Below, one piece after another: positions 39,703 to 49,812 of a stretch of 64,000 nucleotides of DNA. Position 1 is the stretch's first letter. Each line of letters opens with the position of its first letter. The translations under genes were made by a program, and so were the position numbers. The notes under the pieces were generated by a model that made no database searches, was not told the DNA's origin, and saw only the letters and a list, made by a program, of their open reading frames with translations. The DNA lies in contig NZ_AP028672.1 of assembly GCF_041154505.1 (NCBI RefSeq), positions 1,377,001-1,441,000 on the forward strand, written 5' to 3'. The stretch comes from Acidovorax sp. A79. Lineage in GTDB: Bacteria > Pseudomonadota > Gammaproteobacteria > Burkholderiales > Burkholderiaceae_C.

Positions 39703-42700
39703 CTACCTGGCCGCCTCCACCTTGACCCGCGCGTTGGGCAGCTCGCCGAACATCTCGGGCGCGTACATGGCCTCCACGCGGCTCGGGGGCAGCGCGAAAT
39801 CGCCCACGTTGTTCAGGCGCACGGTGTACTCCATCTTGACCGTGCCCTTGGGCAGGTACTCGTAGTAGCTGCGGAAGGCCTCGAAGCTGCGCTCCTCGAA
39901 CGCGGGCCAGCCCGCGCCGCTCTTCGCCTTCTCGCCCTGCGTGGCGATGGCCGAGTCGCGGCCCAGGCCGCTGCCCAGGATGGTGGCGCCGCCCGGGACC
40001 GGGTCGGTGATGGCCACCCAGGTCATGTCGGCGCTGGCGTTCACCTCCAGGGTCACGCGCAGCACGTCGCCGCGCGTGTACTGGCCTGCGGGCAGCGACT
40101 TGTTGGCCTGCTCCACCGGCGTGACGGTCTTCTTGATGGCATAGCCTGCGGCAAACGGCGCCTTGAGCTGGATGGCGGCCACGGACTGCAGGGTGAGCCA
40201 CGGCTTGCCCGGCCCTTGGTGAGCCACCGCCAGGCTTTCCTTGCCACCCGCTTTGCCCCAGGCCAGGAACATGTCGTTGTTCTTGAGGTTGCCGGGCGAT
40301 GCGGGGGCTCCGAACCAGGTCGTCTGGTGCGCGGCGCCCGTGGCGTCACTGGCCTTCACGCGCTCGACCTTGCTCCAGTCCACGGTGGCACTGCTGCCAG
40401 ACATCGTGGCCTTGGTGGTGCCCGAGACCGGCACGGCCTCGAACTTGGCGCTGAATTTCTCCAGCGCCAGCCCGCCCCACAGGTTGGCCGTGGTGGTGTG
40501 CCAGGCGCCGGCCTGCTGGCGGCTGATGAAGCCGTTGGCCAGGCGGCCCATGTCGTCCTTCCAGGCCGGGTCGTCCATCACCGCGAGCATCAGGCGCGCG
40601 GTGTTCACGTCGCCGTTCTGCATCAGCCACCACCAGTAGTCGTCCTGCTCGGTGCTGAAGATCAGCTTGGTGCCCTGGAACGACAGGCGGCTGCGCAGGA
40701 TCTGCAGGGCTTCGGCCAGGCGCTTGTCGCGCTCGGGCACGTCGGCCACGCGTTTGAGCACGTTCACCCAGTCGATCACCGTGTGCGTGGGCCACTGGTT
40801 GGGCGCGATGGTGATGCTGCCGACCATCCGGCCCTGGGCCTTGCCGTAGCGCGAGAGCGCCTCCAGCGCGGCCACCTTGCGCATGTCCAGGTCCTTGCGC
40901 GGGCTCCAGAAGCTGCGCTGGATGCGGCCTTCCACGAACGCGATCAAGCCGCGCTCCATGGGCGCGCGGGCCTCGTCGGGCAGGGCAAACGCGGGGTTGA
41001 GGCTGGCCGCCTCGTGCGTGGCCGCCAGCACGTAGGCCGTGAGCGTGTCGCTGCCCCGGTTGGCGTCGCCGTCGCGCGGCGGGAAGTAGTTGGCCAGGCC
41101 GTCGCTGTCCAGGTAGGTGGGCAACTGCGCCACCACGGTCTGCCACAGCGCGCCGTCACGCAGGCCCACGGCCTTGCTGGTCTTTTGCTCCAGGCAGGCG
41201 AACGGGTAGCGGGCCCACCAGTCGCGCACGCCGGGCAGGCCCTCGGCCAGCTTGGGCTGCAGCGACATCTTGAGGCCGCCCCGGCCCGGCAGCGCATCGG
41301 CGGGCGGGTTCACGTCCAGGCTGAAGCTGCCGTCCACCTGCACGAGCGTGGCCTGCTGCACCGTGAGCGGCACGGCGGGGATGATGCGCTGGCGTGCCTT
41401 GAGGGCATCGCGCGCGCCGCTGACGGTGTCCTTGGCCTCGATCTCCCACAGGATGGACTCGGAGCGCGTCTGCGCCAGCTGGGCCGGCGCGGTGACGTTC
41501 CAGGCCACCTCGCGCGACTCGCCGGCGGGGATGTCGACGGTCTGGGGCTTGAGCTCCAGCAGCGTGGCGCGCGGCGCTACCTCGACCCTCATCGCCGCCT
41601 TGGTGGTGTTGCGCAGCGTGATCTGCGCGCGGAACTGGTCGTCCTCGCGCACCAGGGGCGGCAGGCCGCTGATGATCTGCAAATCCTGCGTGGCGCGGAT
41701 GCTGGTGCTGCCGGTGCCGAACAGGCCGGTGGACGCATCGGCCACCGCCACGATCTTGAACGTGGTCAGCGCGTCATTGAGCGGCACCGTCACCTTGGCC
41801 TGGCCGTTGGCGTCCAGCTGCAGGGCCGGCTCCCAGAGCAGCAGCGTGTCGAGCAGCTCGCGCGTCTGCGCCCTGCCCCCTCCGCCGCCGGCAGGCACGG
41901 CCTTCTTGCCATAGTGGCGCCGGCCGATGATCTCCATCTGCGCGGTGGAGGTCTCCACGCCCCAGCTGCGGCGCTGGAGCATGGCTTCGAGCAGGTTCCA
42001 GCTGTTGTTGGGCATCAGCTCCAGCAGCGCCTGGTCCACGGCGGCCACGGCCACCTCGGCATTGGCGGCGGGCTTGCCGCCCGGCAGCGTGGCGGTGATG
42101 GTGACCTGCGCCTTGCCGCGCACGGCATAGCTTTCCTTGTCGGCCGCCACCTTCACGCTGATCTGGTGGGCCTGCGTGCCCACGCGGATCTCGGCCAGGC
42201 CCAGCCGGAAGGCGGGCTTGGACAGGTCCACCAGCGCCGTGGGCGCCTGGTACTCCTTGCCCTCGTACCAGAACGAGGTCCACCACTCGCGCGGCGCCTT
42301 GAAGCCCCAGGTGAAGAAGCTGTACCACGGCACCTCGCGCAGGCGCCCGCGCAGGGCCAGCACGCTCACGTACACGTTCGGGCCCCAATCCGGCTGCACC
42401 TTCAGGCTCACCGTCGGGTCCTGGCCGTTGAGCTGCACCACCTGGGTGTCGATGACGCCCTCGCGCTCCACCGCCACCAGTGCCGTGGCAAAGCGGAACG
42501 GCATGCGCACCTGGAACTTGGCGGTCTCGCCCGGCTGGTAGCTTTTCTTCTCGGGCAGCAGGTCGATGCGGTCGTGGTCCTCGCCGCCAAACCACAGCTC
42601 GCCCTGGCGCGTGACCCACACCGACGAGGCGGCCACGCTGGTGTTGCCGTCGCGGTCGGTGGCCGTGACCACCAGTTCCACCTCGCCGGGCTCGTCCAGC

Positions 42701-45693
42701 CTGGACTCGCACAGCAGCAGGCCGCGCGCGTCGCTCTTGCCGCTGCACAGCGTGCCCAGGTCTTTCGTTTCGGTCTGGTTGTCATAGCTGTAGAAGCCGC
42801 CCACCATGCGCTTGCGCGTGGTGGTCGTGATGCGCGCGATGGCCTGCACCTGCAGCGAGGTGTCGGCGGCGGGCTTGCCGTCGTGCTGCAGCGCCAGGGC
42901 CTGGTAGCGGATCTTCTGGCGGGCCGAGACCCAGCCCTCGGTCTTCACGCCCGCCACCACGCCGGCGGGCCACAGCGTGTGCGTGCCGCGCAGGGTCTGC
43001 ACCTCGCCGTTGGGGTCGGCATACGTGGCCTCCATCAGCAATTCCTGTGGTTCGCGCGCCTGGGGCACGTTGTCGATGGTCAGCTTGCCCGCCCCGTCCT
43101 TGTTCAGCGTGAGCGGCAGCTTGTCGGCGATCACGCGCGCGTCCTGGCTGGCGGCGGGCTCCTCGTCGTCGCCACCCGCGCTGGAGGCCTGCGCGCGCTT
43201 GCGCGGAGGGTTGAAGCTGAAGGCCTCGTAGTCGGCGTACTGCAGGCTCTTGCCGCGCACCAGGGCGGACACCCGCACCGGCAGATGGGCCGCGCCGCCG
43301 CCCGCCACGTAATTGACCTGCACGTCGGTGGGCACCGAGCGCACGCGCACCAGCGCCTTCTTGTCGGCCGGCGCAATGCGCCCTTCGAGCACCGGCAGGC
43401 GGAATTCCTCCACGCGGAACTCGCCCGAGCTGAAGCTGCGCTCATTGTCGGAATCGCTGCGCAGCTCCACCTGGTACACGCCGAGCTTGGCGGCGGGCGG
43501 CACGGCGAAGCTGCTCTGCGCGCTCAGCCCCCCGGTGGCGGTCGCGCGCCATGCGAGGCTCTGGGTGAATTGCTGGCCGCTGCCCACATGGGTGATGACC
43601 AGGGTCTCGGGCCGCTGCGCGGGCAGCGCGAACCCCTGGCGGGTTTCAGAGCGCAGCACGTGCTTCATCGACACGGTTTCGCCCGCCCGGAACAGGGTGC
43701 GGTCGAAGATGGTGTGGGCCCGCTCGCTGGGGCGCGGGGCGCTGTTCGTGGGCACGTTGAAGCGCCAGGGCTCGATGCCGCGCTGCCAGTCGCTCCAGGT
43801 GAAGGCCATGTCCTCCACGCCGTCGTCGCCCTTGTGGCGCGCACTCACGAAATAGGCCTGGCCGCCATCGCCGCCGTGGTAGGCATCGCCGCAGCGCGGC
43901 GGTTCGGACGACAGGCCCTCGATGTTCGCGACCCCCTGGTCGTTGGTGATGGCCTGCGCCAGCTCGTTGCCCTTGCAGTCGGACACACGCACCGTGGCGC
44001 CCTGCACCGGCTGGCCCTTGTCGAGCGTGGTCACCCAGGCCAGTGCGTTCTCGCGGCCCAGCTTGAAATGCACGCCCAGGTTGGTGACCAGGGCCGAGGT
44101 GCGCACATACATCGTGCGGGCATCGCCATGGCGTTCGTCGAGCAGCGAGGCGCCCAGCTTCTGCGAGGCGATCTCCACCACGTGGAACCCAGGCGTGAGG
44201 GGAATGCCCACCACCTCGAACGGGCGCGGGTCGTTGCCGGAAGGCCTGGGCAGGTCCAGCGTCTTCACCCCGCCCTTGCCCGCCAGCAGCGACAGCATGC
44301 GCGACTGCACGTACTCCTTGTCCTCGTCCAGCGCCTTGGGCAGCGGGCCGCTCACGTCCTGCCGCGCCTGCTTGCGGTTCACCACGTAGTTGTCATAGCG
44401 CTGCACCTTGCGGAACCACGCGATGATGTCCGCATCGGTGCGGGGCTTGAGCGTGCTCACCTTGCCTGCCGGCGCCTCGGCGCCCGGCTGCAGCCCCTGC
44501 ACGCGCAGCGCCGCCTCGACATTGCGCAGCGTCACCGGCAGCAGCGCGGGGGGCTTGTCGGAGCGCGGCCCCTCGGCAAAACGCTCCACGATGCCGAACG
44601 GCGCCGCCGCGAACTTGGCCAGCGGCGGCATGCCGCCCGTGGCCACCTTCAGCGGAAAGCTGTCGGCATTGCGCAGCGGACGGCCCGAGGCGTCCTTGAG
44701 GTCCTTGGGCAGCTCCAGCGTGAACGCCGTGTTCTCGGCCAGGGGCGCGGCGAACTGCACGCTGTTCACCAGCGCATCGCCCGCCTGGCCGTCGCCCGCG
44801 CCTTCCATCCGGGGCTGGAGCGTCTCCTTGGCCGATTTGAGGCGGATGGCCGCTGCAAGCTTGCGCGGCACGGGGGCATTGAAGGACAGCTGCAGCGGAC
44901 GGATGGGCAGGCAGGCCGCCTGCGCGTTCTCCCGCTCACAGCTGAATTCGGCCGAGAAGGGCTCGCGCACCTTGAAGTCAAAGCGTTTTTCCACCGCGTT
45001 GGCCACCCCGCTGGGCGTGGCGACGCCCTTGCCGAACACGACCTGCATGCGCGAACCGGACGTGAACCGCCGGTTGCAGGCCAGCGCGGCGTACTGCAGG
45101 GGCTCCTGCGCGGCGCTTTTCTCCAGGCCCAGCGCCTTCAGGATCTCGGCCCGCTGCGCGCCCTCGATCAACCGGACCGGGATGCGCTCGCCCACGCCTT
45201 CGGCCGTGCACCACACATTGCCCTGCACGCTGGCGGTGGTGGCGGGGCCATTGAGCTGCAGCACGAAGAACTGCTCTTCGTCGATCTCCTGGTAGGGGTT
45301 CGGGCGGATGGCCTGCACGAATGGCCCTCCGCTATTGAATTGATAGCTTTTCGCGCCCGTCAATTCAGCACCAGCGGCCGATTTGAACCCTGCCCTGACG
45401 GTGGCGGTGCAGCGCACCCCCGGCGGCAGGTCGCGCTCGAAGTCGAACACCCACTCGCGCTCTCCCGTCCAGCGGCCCGTGCCCTTGGTGGCCCCGGCAT
45501 CGCTGCAGCTCAGGGCCAGCGGCGCGGGCGCCTTGGGGTCGCCAAAGTTGACGGCAGCGGCATCGAACTTGGCCACCACCTGCCGCACCCGGGCCACTTC
45601 GCCCTGCGGCGAAAAGCTGGTGATCTGCAGGGCCTGCGCCCCCCAGGCCGCCAGCGACAGGCTGGTGGCCAGCATCCATTTCTTTGCGTTCAC
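39703..45693 (-). CDS. yfhM: Bacterial alpha-2-macroglobulin with thioester motif
   Basis: 1996 residues. A signal peptide (about 1-21, ending AQA-LQ) is followed by MG domains, a bait region and the thioester domain with CLEQ (C1500), the CxEQ motif that covalently traps attacking proteases. Pairing with pbpC is the known arrangement for the YfhM branch, believed to protect the periplasm when the wall is breached. Unlike E. coli YfhM, no lipobox cysteine follows the signal peptide, so this protein is probably soluble in the periplasm. Start: GTG at 45693, preceded by GGAGGGGACAGC, a strong ribosome site. Residues about 104-121 are encoded by a copy of the dispersed repeat. Confidence 0.93.
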   Translation of the reverse strand: MNAKKWMLATSLSLAAWGAQALQITSFSPQGEVARVRQVVAKFDAAAVNFGDPKAPAPLALSCSDAGATKGTGRWTGEREWVFDFERDLPPGVRCTATVRAGFKSAAGAELTGAKSYQFNSGGPFVQAIRPNPYQEIDEEQFFVLQLNGPATTASVQGNVWCTAEGVGERIPVRLIEGAQRAEILKALGLEKSAAQEPLQYAALACNRRFTSGSRMQVVFGKGVATPSGVANAVEKRFDFKVREPFSAEFSCERENAQAACLPIRPLQLSFNAPVPRKLAAAIRLKSAKETLQPRMEGAGDGQAGDALVNSVQFAAPLAENTAFTLELPKDLKDASGRPLRNADSFPLKVATGGMPPLAKFAAAPFGIVERFAEGPRSDKPPALLPVTLRNVEAALRVQGLQPGAEAPAGKVSTLKPRTDADIIAWFRKVQRYDNYVVNRKQARQDVSGPLPKALDEDKEYVQSRMLSLLAGKGGVKTLDLPRPSGNDPRPFEVVGIPLTPGFHVVEIASQKLGASLLDERHGDARTMYVRTSALVTNLGVHFKLGRENALAWVTTLDKGQPVQGATVRVSDCKGNELAQAITNDQGVANIEGLSSEPPRCGDAYHGGDGGQAYFVSARHKGDDGVEDMAFTWSDWQRGIEPWRFNVPTNSAPRPSERAHTIFDRTLFRAGETVSMKHVLRSETRQGFALPAQRPETLVITHVGSGQQFTQSLAWRATATGGLSAQSSFAVPPAAKLGVYQVELRSDSDNERSFSSGEFRVEEFRLPVLEGRIAPADKKALVRVRSVPTDVQVNYVAGGGAAHLPVRVSALVRGKSLQYADYEAFSFNPPRKRAQASSAGGDDEEPAASQDARVIADKLPLTLNKDGAGKLTIDNVPQAREPQELLMEATYADPNGEVQTLRGTHTLWPAGVVAGVKTEGWVSARQKIRYQALALQHDGKPAADTSLQVQAIARITTTTRKRMVGGFYSYDNQTETKDLGTLCSGKSDARGLLLCESRLDEPGEVELVVTATDRDGNTSVAASSVWVTRQGELWFGGEDHDRIDLLPEKKSYQPGETAKFQVRMPFRFATALVAVEREGVIDTQVVQLNGQDPTVSLKVQPDWGPNVYVSVLALRGRLREVPWYSFFTWGFKAPREWWTSFWYEGKEYQAPTALVDLSKPAFRLGLAEIRVGTQAHQISVKVAADKESYAVRGKAQVTITATLPGGKPAANAEVAVAAVDQALLELMPNNSWNLLEAMLQRRSWGVETSTAQMEIIGRRHYGKKAVPAGGGGGRAQTRELLDTLLLWEPALQLDANGQAKVTVPLNDALTTFKIVAVADASTGLFGTGSTSIRATQDLQIISGLPPLVREDDQFRAQITLRNTTKAAMRVEVAPRATLLELKPQTVDIPAGESREVAWNVTAPAQLAQTRSESILWEIEAKDTVSGARDALKARQRIIPAVPLTVQQATLVQVDGSFSLDVNPPADALPGRGGLKMSLQPKLAEGLPGVRDWWARYPFACLEQKTSKAVGLRDGALWQTVVAQLPTYLDSDGLANYFPPRDGDANRGSDTLTAYVLAATHEAASLNPAFALPDEARAPMERGLIAFVEGRIQRSFWSPRKDLDMRKVAALEALSRYGKAQGRMVGSITIAPNQWPTHTVIDWVNVLKRVADVPERDKRLAEALQILRSRLSFQGTKLIFSTEQDDYWWWLMQNGDVNTARLMLAVMDDPAWKDDMGRLANGFISRQQAGAWHTTTANLWGGLALEKFSAKFEAVPVSGTTKATMSGSSATVDWSKVERVKASDATGAAHQTTWFGAPASPGNLKNNDMFLAWGKAGGKESLAVAHQGPGKPWLTLQSVAAIQLKAPFAAGYAIKKTVTPVEQANKSLPAGQYTRGDVLRVTLEVNASADMTWVAITDPVPGGATILGSGLGRDSAIATQGEKAKSGAGWPAFEERSFEAFRSYYEYLPKGTVKMEYTVRLNNVGDFALPPSRVEAMYAPEMFGELPNARVKVEAAR
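45331..45384 (+). repeat. Dispersed palindromic repeat, copy G (within alpha-2-macroglobulin gene)
   Basis: Plus strand GCTATTGAATTGATAGC followed by TTTTCGCGCCCG and CAGCACCAGCGGCC. The first 29 bases match copy D (56291-56319, opposite strand) at all but a few positions. It is in frame with the gene on the minus strand. Confidence 0.6.
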
Positions 45694-45768
45694 GCTGTCC
45701 CCTCCGAAGGAACCGGCAAGCGTAACAAAACGGCACTGCACCCGGCGCGGCGTTGCAAGCGCTTACGT

Positions 45769-45788
45769 ATCCGGCCAGCCGGCCGGAT
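45769..45788. promoter_or_regulatory. Perfect inverted repeat between divergent yfhM and katE
   Basis: ATCCGGCC-AGCC-GGCCGGAT: 8-bp perfect arms with a 4-bp spacer, in the 204-bp divergent gap, 76 bp from the yfhM start and 109 bp from the katE start. A regulator site for one or both genes is plausible. No OxyR-type site could be identified by eye. Confidence 0.45.
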
Positions 45789-45897
45789 CACCGCCCGCCG
45801 ACGACGGCCCGATACGGTGGCGTCCTACCCCGCGGCGGCGTGTGGCCCTCAAAGATGGGGGTTTGTTTCCCTTCCTTCCCACCGTTCAGGAGCGCCC

Positions 45898-48015
45898 ATG
45901 GCACGAACCCCCACCACCCGCGGCGCGGCAAAGAAGACGCTGCCCGCTGCTCCCTCCTCCACCCAGGCCGACACCTACCGCGGCAACGCGGGCGAGTTGC
46001 AGCAGCAAGCTGGCGGCAAGCACCCCGTGCTCACCACGCAGCTGGGCATTCCCGTGGCGGACAACCAGAACTCCCTGCGTTCGTCGCCACGCGGCCCCAC
46101 GCTGCTCGAGGATTTCATCCTGCGCGAGAAGATCACCCACTTCGACCACGAGCGCATTCCCGAGCGCATCGTGCACGCGCGCGGCTCGGCGGCCCACGGT
46201 TTCTTCGAGCTCACCCATTCCCTCAAGCAGTACACCACCGCCCGCGTGCTCACGGAGGTGGGCGTTCAGACACCCGTGTTCACGCGCTTTTCCACCGTGG
46301 CGGGCGGCGCCGGTTCGGTGGACACGCCGCGCGACGTGCGCGGCTTCGCCGTCAAGTTCTATACCCCCGAGGGCAACTGGGACCTGGTGGGCAACAACAT
46401 CCCCGTGTTCTTCATCCAGGACGCGATGAAGTTTCCCGACCTCGTGCACGCCGTCAAGATGGAGCCCGACCGTGCGTTTCCCCAGGCGGCCAGCGCGCAC
46501 GACACCTTCTGGGATTTCATCTCGCTGATGCCCGAGTCGCTGCACATGATCATGTGGGCGATGAGCGACCGCACCATCCCGCGCAGCCTGCGCATGATGG
46601 AGGGCTTCGGCGTGCACAGCTTCCGCCTGATCAATGCCGCGGGCGACAGCACCTTCGTGAAATTCCACTGGCGCCCCAAGCTGGGCATCCAGTCCACGGT
46701 GTGGGACGAGGCCGTGAAGCTGCAGGCGGCGGACAACGACTTCCACCGACGCGACCTGTTCGAGGCCATCGAGGCGGGCGATTTCCCGGAATGGGAGCTG
46801 TCCGTGCAGCTCTTCACCGAAGAGGATGCGGAGCGCTTTCCGTTCGACCACCTGGACCCCACCAAGCTCGTTCCCGAGGAACTGGTGCCGCTGCAGCCCG
46901 TGGGCCGCATGGTGCTCAACCGCTGGCCCGACAACTTCTTCGCGGAGACCGAGCAGGTGGCCTATTGCCCCGCCAATGTGCCGCCAGGCATCGACTTCAG
47001 CAACGACCCGCTGCTGCAGGGCCGCCTGTTCTCGTACCTGGACACGCAGCTGTCGCGCCTGGGCGGGCCCAACTTCGCGCAGATTCCCATCAATGCGCCC
47101 AAGTGCCCCTTTCACAACATGCAGCGCGACGGCCACATGCAGATGCAGGTGCCCAAGGGCCGCGTGAACTACGAGCCCAGCAGCCTGCAGTCCGATACGC
47201 CGCGCGCCTCGCAGGCGCTGGGAATGCGGCATTTCGCGCAAGGGGACGACGGCGCCAAGGGGCGCATCCGCGCCGAGAGCTTCGCCGACCACTACAGCCA
47301 GGCGCGCATGTTCTTTCGCAGCCAGAGCCCGCTAGAGCAGGCGCACATGGCGTCCGCGCTGGTGTTCGAATTGTCCAAGGTGGGCACGCCGCATGTGCGC
47401 GAGGCCGTGGTGGGCCACCTGCAGCATGTGGACCCCGAGCTGGCCCGGCGCGTGGCCGACGGGCTGGGCCTGCAGGCCCTGCCCCCCGCCCCGCCGGTGG
47501 CCGATCCGGTGCAGGACCTGCCGCCCTCTCCCGCGCTGCGCATCATCGACCGCATGAAGCCCACGCTGCAGGGCCGCTGCATCGGCATCCTGGTGGCCGA
47601 CGGCTCCAACGGCAACACGGTGGCCAACCTGCGCAAGGCGGCGGAGAAGGCCGGCGCCACCGTCAAGATCGTGGCGCCCAAGGTGGGCGGTGCCCGGCTC
47701 AGGGACGGCACCCAGCTGCCCGCCGACGGGCAGCTGCAAGGCACGCCATCGGTGGTGTTCGACGCCGTGGCCTCGGTGCTGTCGCCCGAGATGGGCGCGC
47801 AGCTGGCCCAGGAGGCCGCCGCCGTGGACTGGTTCCGCGACGCGTTCGGGCACCTCAAGGCCATCGCGGCCTGCAAGGGCACCCAGGCCATCCTGCAGGC
47901 CGGGGGCATCGAGCCCGATGCGGGCGTGGTGGACCCGGCCGACGTGCAGGGCTTCCTGGCTGCCGCGCAGACCCGCCAATGGGAGCGCGAACCCAGGGTC
48001 CGCACCCTCGCATGA
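45898..48015 (+). CDS. katE: Large-subunit monofunctional catalase, HPII/KatE type
   Basis: 705 residues. The catalase core includes the distal histidine in [13 protein letters not shown] (H93), [19 protein letters not shown], the distal asparagine in the segment [17 protein letters not shown], and the proximal haem tyrosine in [17 protein letters not shown]-terminal flavodoxin/GATase1-like domain (about 565-700, [20 protein letters not shown]) marks the large-subunit clade. It decomposes hydrogen peroxide, typically in stationary phase. AGGAG precedes the ATG at 45898. The frame is open for 7 kb upstream, but that part is antisense to yfhM and pbpC and is not coding. Ferritin-like gene follows after 54 bp. 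Confidence 0.97.
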   Translation: MARTPTTRGAAKKTLPAAPSSTQADTYRGNAGELQQQAGGKHPVLTTQLGIPVADNQNSLRSSPRGPTLLEDFILREKITHFDHERIPERIVHARGSAAHGFFELTHSLKQYTTARVLTEVGVQTPVFTRFSTVAGGAGSVDTPRDVRGFAVKFYTPEGNWDLVGNNIPVFFIQDAMKFPDLVHAVKMEPDRAFPQAASAHDTFWDFISLMPESLHMIMWAMSDRTIPRSLRMMEGFGVHSFRLINAAGDSTFVKFHWRPKLGIQSTVWDEAVKLQAADNDFHRRDLFEAIEAGDFPEWELSVQLFTEEDAERFPFDHLDPTKLVPEELVPLQPVGRMVLNRWPDNFFAETEQVAYCPANVPPGIDFSNDPLLQGRLFSYLDTQLSRLGGPNFAQIPINAPKCPFHNMQRDGHMQMQVPKGRVNYEPSSLQSDTPRASQALGMRHFAQGDDGAKGRIRAESFADHYSQARMFFRSQSPLEQAHMASALVFELSKVGTPHVREAVVGHLQHVDPELARRVADGLGLQALPPAPPVADPVQDLPPSPALRIIDRMKPTLQGRCIGILVADGSNGNTVANLRKAAEKAGATVKIVAPKVGGARLRDGTQLPADGQLQGTPSVVFDAVASVLSPEMGAQLAQEAAAVDWFRDAFGHLKAIAACKGTQAILQAGGIEPDAGVVDPADVQGFLAAAQTRQWEREPRVRTLA

Positions 48016-48069
48016 ACGAACACCCCCTGCGCACACCCCATTGCCAACCCAACCACCGAAGGAGAAACC

Positions 48070-48678
48070 ATGCCCAAAGCCCACTATGACAGCCACCAGC
48101 TTGATGATCTCGTGCTCCAGATGATGGAGACCGAACTCGGCGGCGAGCAGGTGTACCGCACCGCGCTCACCTGCGCCGTGAACCCGGATCTCAAGAAGGA
48201 ATGGCAGACCTATCTGGAAGAAACCCTGACCCACCAGGAGGTGGTGCGCAGCCTGTGCGACGCCCTGGGCCTGGACCCGGCCGCGCAGTCACCCAGCCGG
48301 GCGGTGGTCAAGCACATCGGCGAATCCCTGGTCAAGGCCATGCTGCTGGCGAAACAGGGGGGCGACCCCGCCGCCGCCCAGCTGGTGGCCTGCGAATGCG
48401 TGGTGCACGCCGAGACCAAGGACCACGCCAACTGGGAACTGCTGGGCAAGGTGGCCGAGGTGGCCACGGGGGACGTGGGCCAGACGCTGAAAGCGGCCCA
48501 CAAGGCCGTGGAAAAGGACGAGGACCACCACCTCTACCACACCAAGGGCTGGTGCCGCGAACTGGCCATTGAGGCGCTGGGCATGCCCGCCGTGCTGCCG
48601 CCGCCCGAAGAGGTCAAGAAGGTGGAAACCGCCATCGGCGCGTCGCGCGCCGAGCAGCAGCGCGAGGCCATGCTGTAG
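48070..48678 (+). CDS. Ferritin-like diiron-fold protein, catalase-associated
   Basis: 202 residues, predicted four-helix bundle with Glu/His positions suited to a diiron site: METELGGEQVY in helix 1, EETLTHQE in helix 2, HAETKDHANWELL and EKDEDHHLYH in later helices. I recognise the fold but not a named family. Ribosome site GAAGGAGA precedes the ATG, and the gene follows katE by 54 bp, so the pair probably shares a transcript and an oxidative-stress role (iron storage or peroxide removal). It ends before a strong terminator-like hairpin formed by the dispersed repeat. Confidence 0.75.
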   Translation: MPKAHYDSHQLDDLVLQMMETELGGEQVYRTALTCAVNPDLKKEWQTYLEETLTHQEVVRSLCDALGLDPAAQSPSRAVVKHIGESLVKAMLLAKQGGDPAAAQLVACECVVHAETKDHANWELLGKVAEVATGDVGQTLKAAHKAVEKDEDHHLYHTKGWCRELAIEALGMPAVLPPPEEVKKVETAIGASRAEQQREAML

Positions 48679-48721
48679 CCGGACAAGCCGCGGGGGGGGC
48701 GCCGCCAGGCGCTCCATGCCA

Positions 48722-48780
48722 AAGCTACAAAAACAATAGCCGCCAGCGCTTGATTGACAAGCGCTGGCGGCTATTTCATT
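48722..48780 (+). repeat. Dispersed palindromic repeat, copy B, acting as likely terminator
   Basis: Contains 18-bp perfectly complementary arms (48735-48752 and 48758-48775, with GCCGCCAGCGCTTG pairing to CAAGCGCTGGCGGC) around a 5-base loop ATTGA. Its position just after the katE operon and before the convergent Bug gene fits a bidirectional transcription end. It is the most symmetric copy of the family. Confidence 0.8.
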
Positions 48781-48819
48781 GCCCGGCCGCGCTGGCGCCA
48801 CGGCCCTTCGGAACCCCCA

Positions 48820-49812
48820 CTACTGGGCCACGAACCCGCTCGTCTTGATGATGCGGGTCCAGGCGTCGGTGTAGGAAGCCTGGCGGGCGGCCAGCTGCTG
48901 GGGCGACATGTGGCCCACGGTGAGCCCCATGGCGGTGAGGTGGTCACGCACGTCGGGCATGGCCACGACCTTGGCCAGCGCGGCCGAGAAGTCGGTGATG
49001 AACTTCTGCGGCGTGCCGGTGGGTGCGTAGATGCCGTAGTACGGCAGGTCCTCGAAGCCCTTGAGGCCCATCTCGTCGAACGTGGGCACGTCGGGCATGG
49101 CCGCCTGGCGCCTGGTGCCCAGCACGCCCACCACGCGCACCTTGCCGGCCTTGTGGTTCTCCATGAAGTCCTGCACCGAGGCCACGCCCGCGCTGATCTG
49201 GTTGCCCAGCATGTCGGCCATCATGGGCGCACTGCCCCGGTAGGGGGCCGAGACCAGGTCCAGCTGGTACTTCTGGCCCAGCAGCTTGACCAGGAACTCG
49301 GGCGTGGAGGCGGGTGCCGGAATGCCGACCGCGCCCTTGCCGTGGCCACTGGCCTTCACCCAGGCCACGTACTCGGGGAACGACTTCGCCGGCGTGCCGC
49401 CCGAGACGGCGAACGCGTTCACGAAGGTGGCGAAGCCACCCACGGGCACGAAGTCGCGCACCGGATCAAAGCCCGGGTTCTTCACCACCTGCGGCAGGAT
49501 GGAGATGGTGTGGTCGTGCGTGAGGAACAGCGTGGTGCCGTCCGGCGCCGAGGCCTTGAGCGCCTGCGCGGCGATCTGGCCGCCCGCACCGGGGCGGTTT
49601 TCCACCACCACGGGCTGGCCCAATTCGTCCTTGAGCTTCTCGGCGAGCGTGCGCGCGATCGCATCGGTGCCGCCGCCGGGCGGGAAACCCACCAGCAGGC
49701 GGATGGGCTTGGGTGCCTGGGCAAAGGCCAGCCCCACGGTCAGCGCGGCGCCCACCAGGGCGGTGGTGCGCAAAAGACGGGACAGCAGGCTGCGGCGGAA
49801 AGTGGTCGTCAT
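48820..49812 (-). CDS. Bug-family (TTT) periplasmic binding protein
   Basis: 330 residues, signal peptide about 1-31, then PIRLLVGFPPGGGTDAIART, VVVENRPGAGGQIAA and SAPYRGSAPMMADMLGNQI, the classic Bug ligand loops. Ligand unknown. No TctA/TctB gene is nearby. It stands alone between the katE operon and argH, with 204 bp to argH in which nothing recognisable was seen. Confidence 0.92.
   Translation of the reverse strand: MTTTFRRSLLSRLLRTTALVGAALTVGLAFAQAPKPIRLLVGFPPGGGTDAIARTLAEKLKDELGQPVVVENRPGAGGQIAAQALKASAPDGTTLFLTHDHTISILPQVVKNPGFDPVRDFVPVGGFATFVNAFAVSGGTPAKSFPEYVAWVKASGHGKGAVGIPAPASTPEFLVKLLGQKYQLDLVSAPYRGSAPMMADMLGNQISAGVASVQDFMENHKAGKVRVVGVLGTRRQAAMPDVPTFDEMGLKGFEDLPYYGIYAPTGTPQKFITDFSAALAKVVAMPDVRDHLTAMGLTVGHMSPQQLAARQASYTDAWTRIIKTSGFVAQ

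Noticed and set aside
38791..45897. A plus-strand frame open for about 7 kb running into katE, giving an apparent 3074-codon ORF
   Set aside because: It is antisense to pbpC and yfhM, whose proteins have clear domains. The translated product is low-complexity His/Arg/Ala/Gly sequence typical of shadow frames in GC-rich DNA; only the part from 45898 is catalase.
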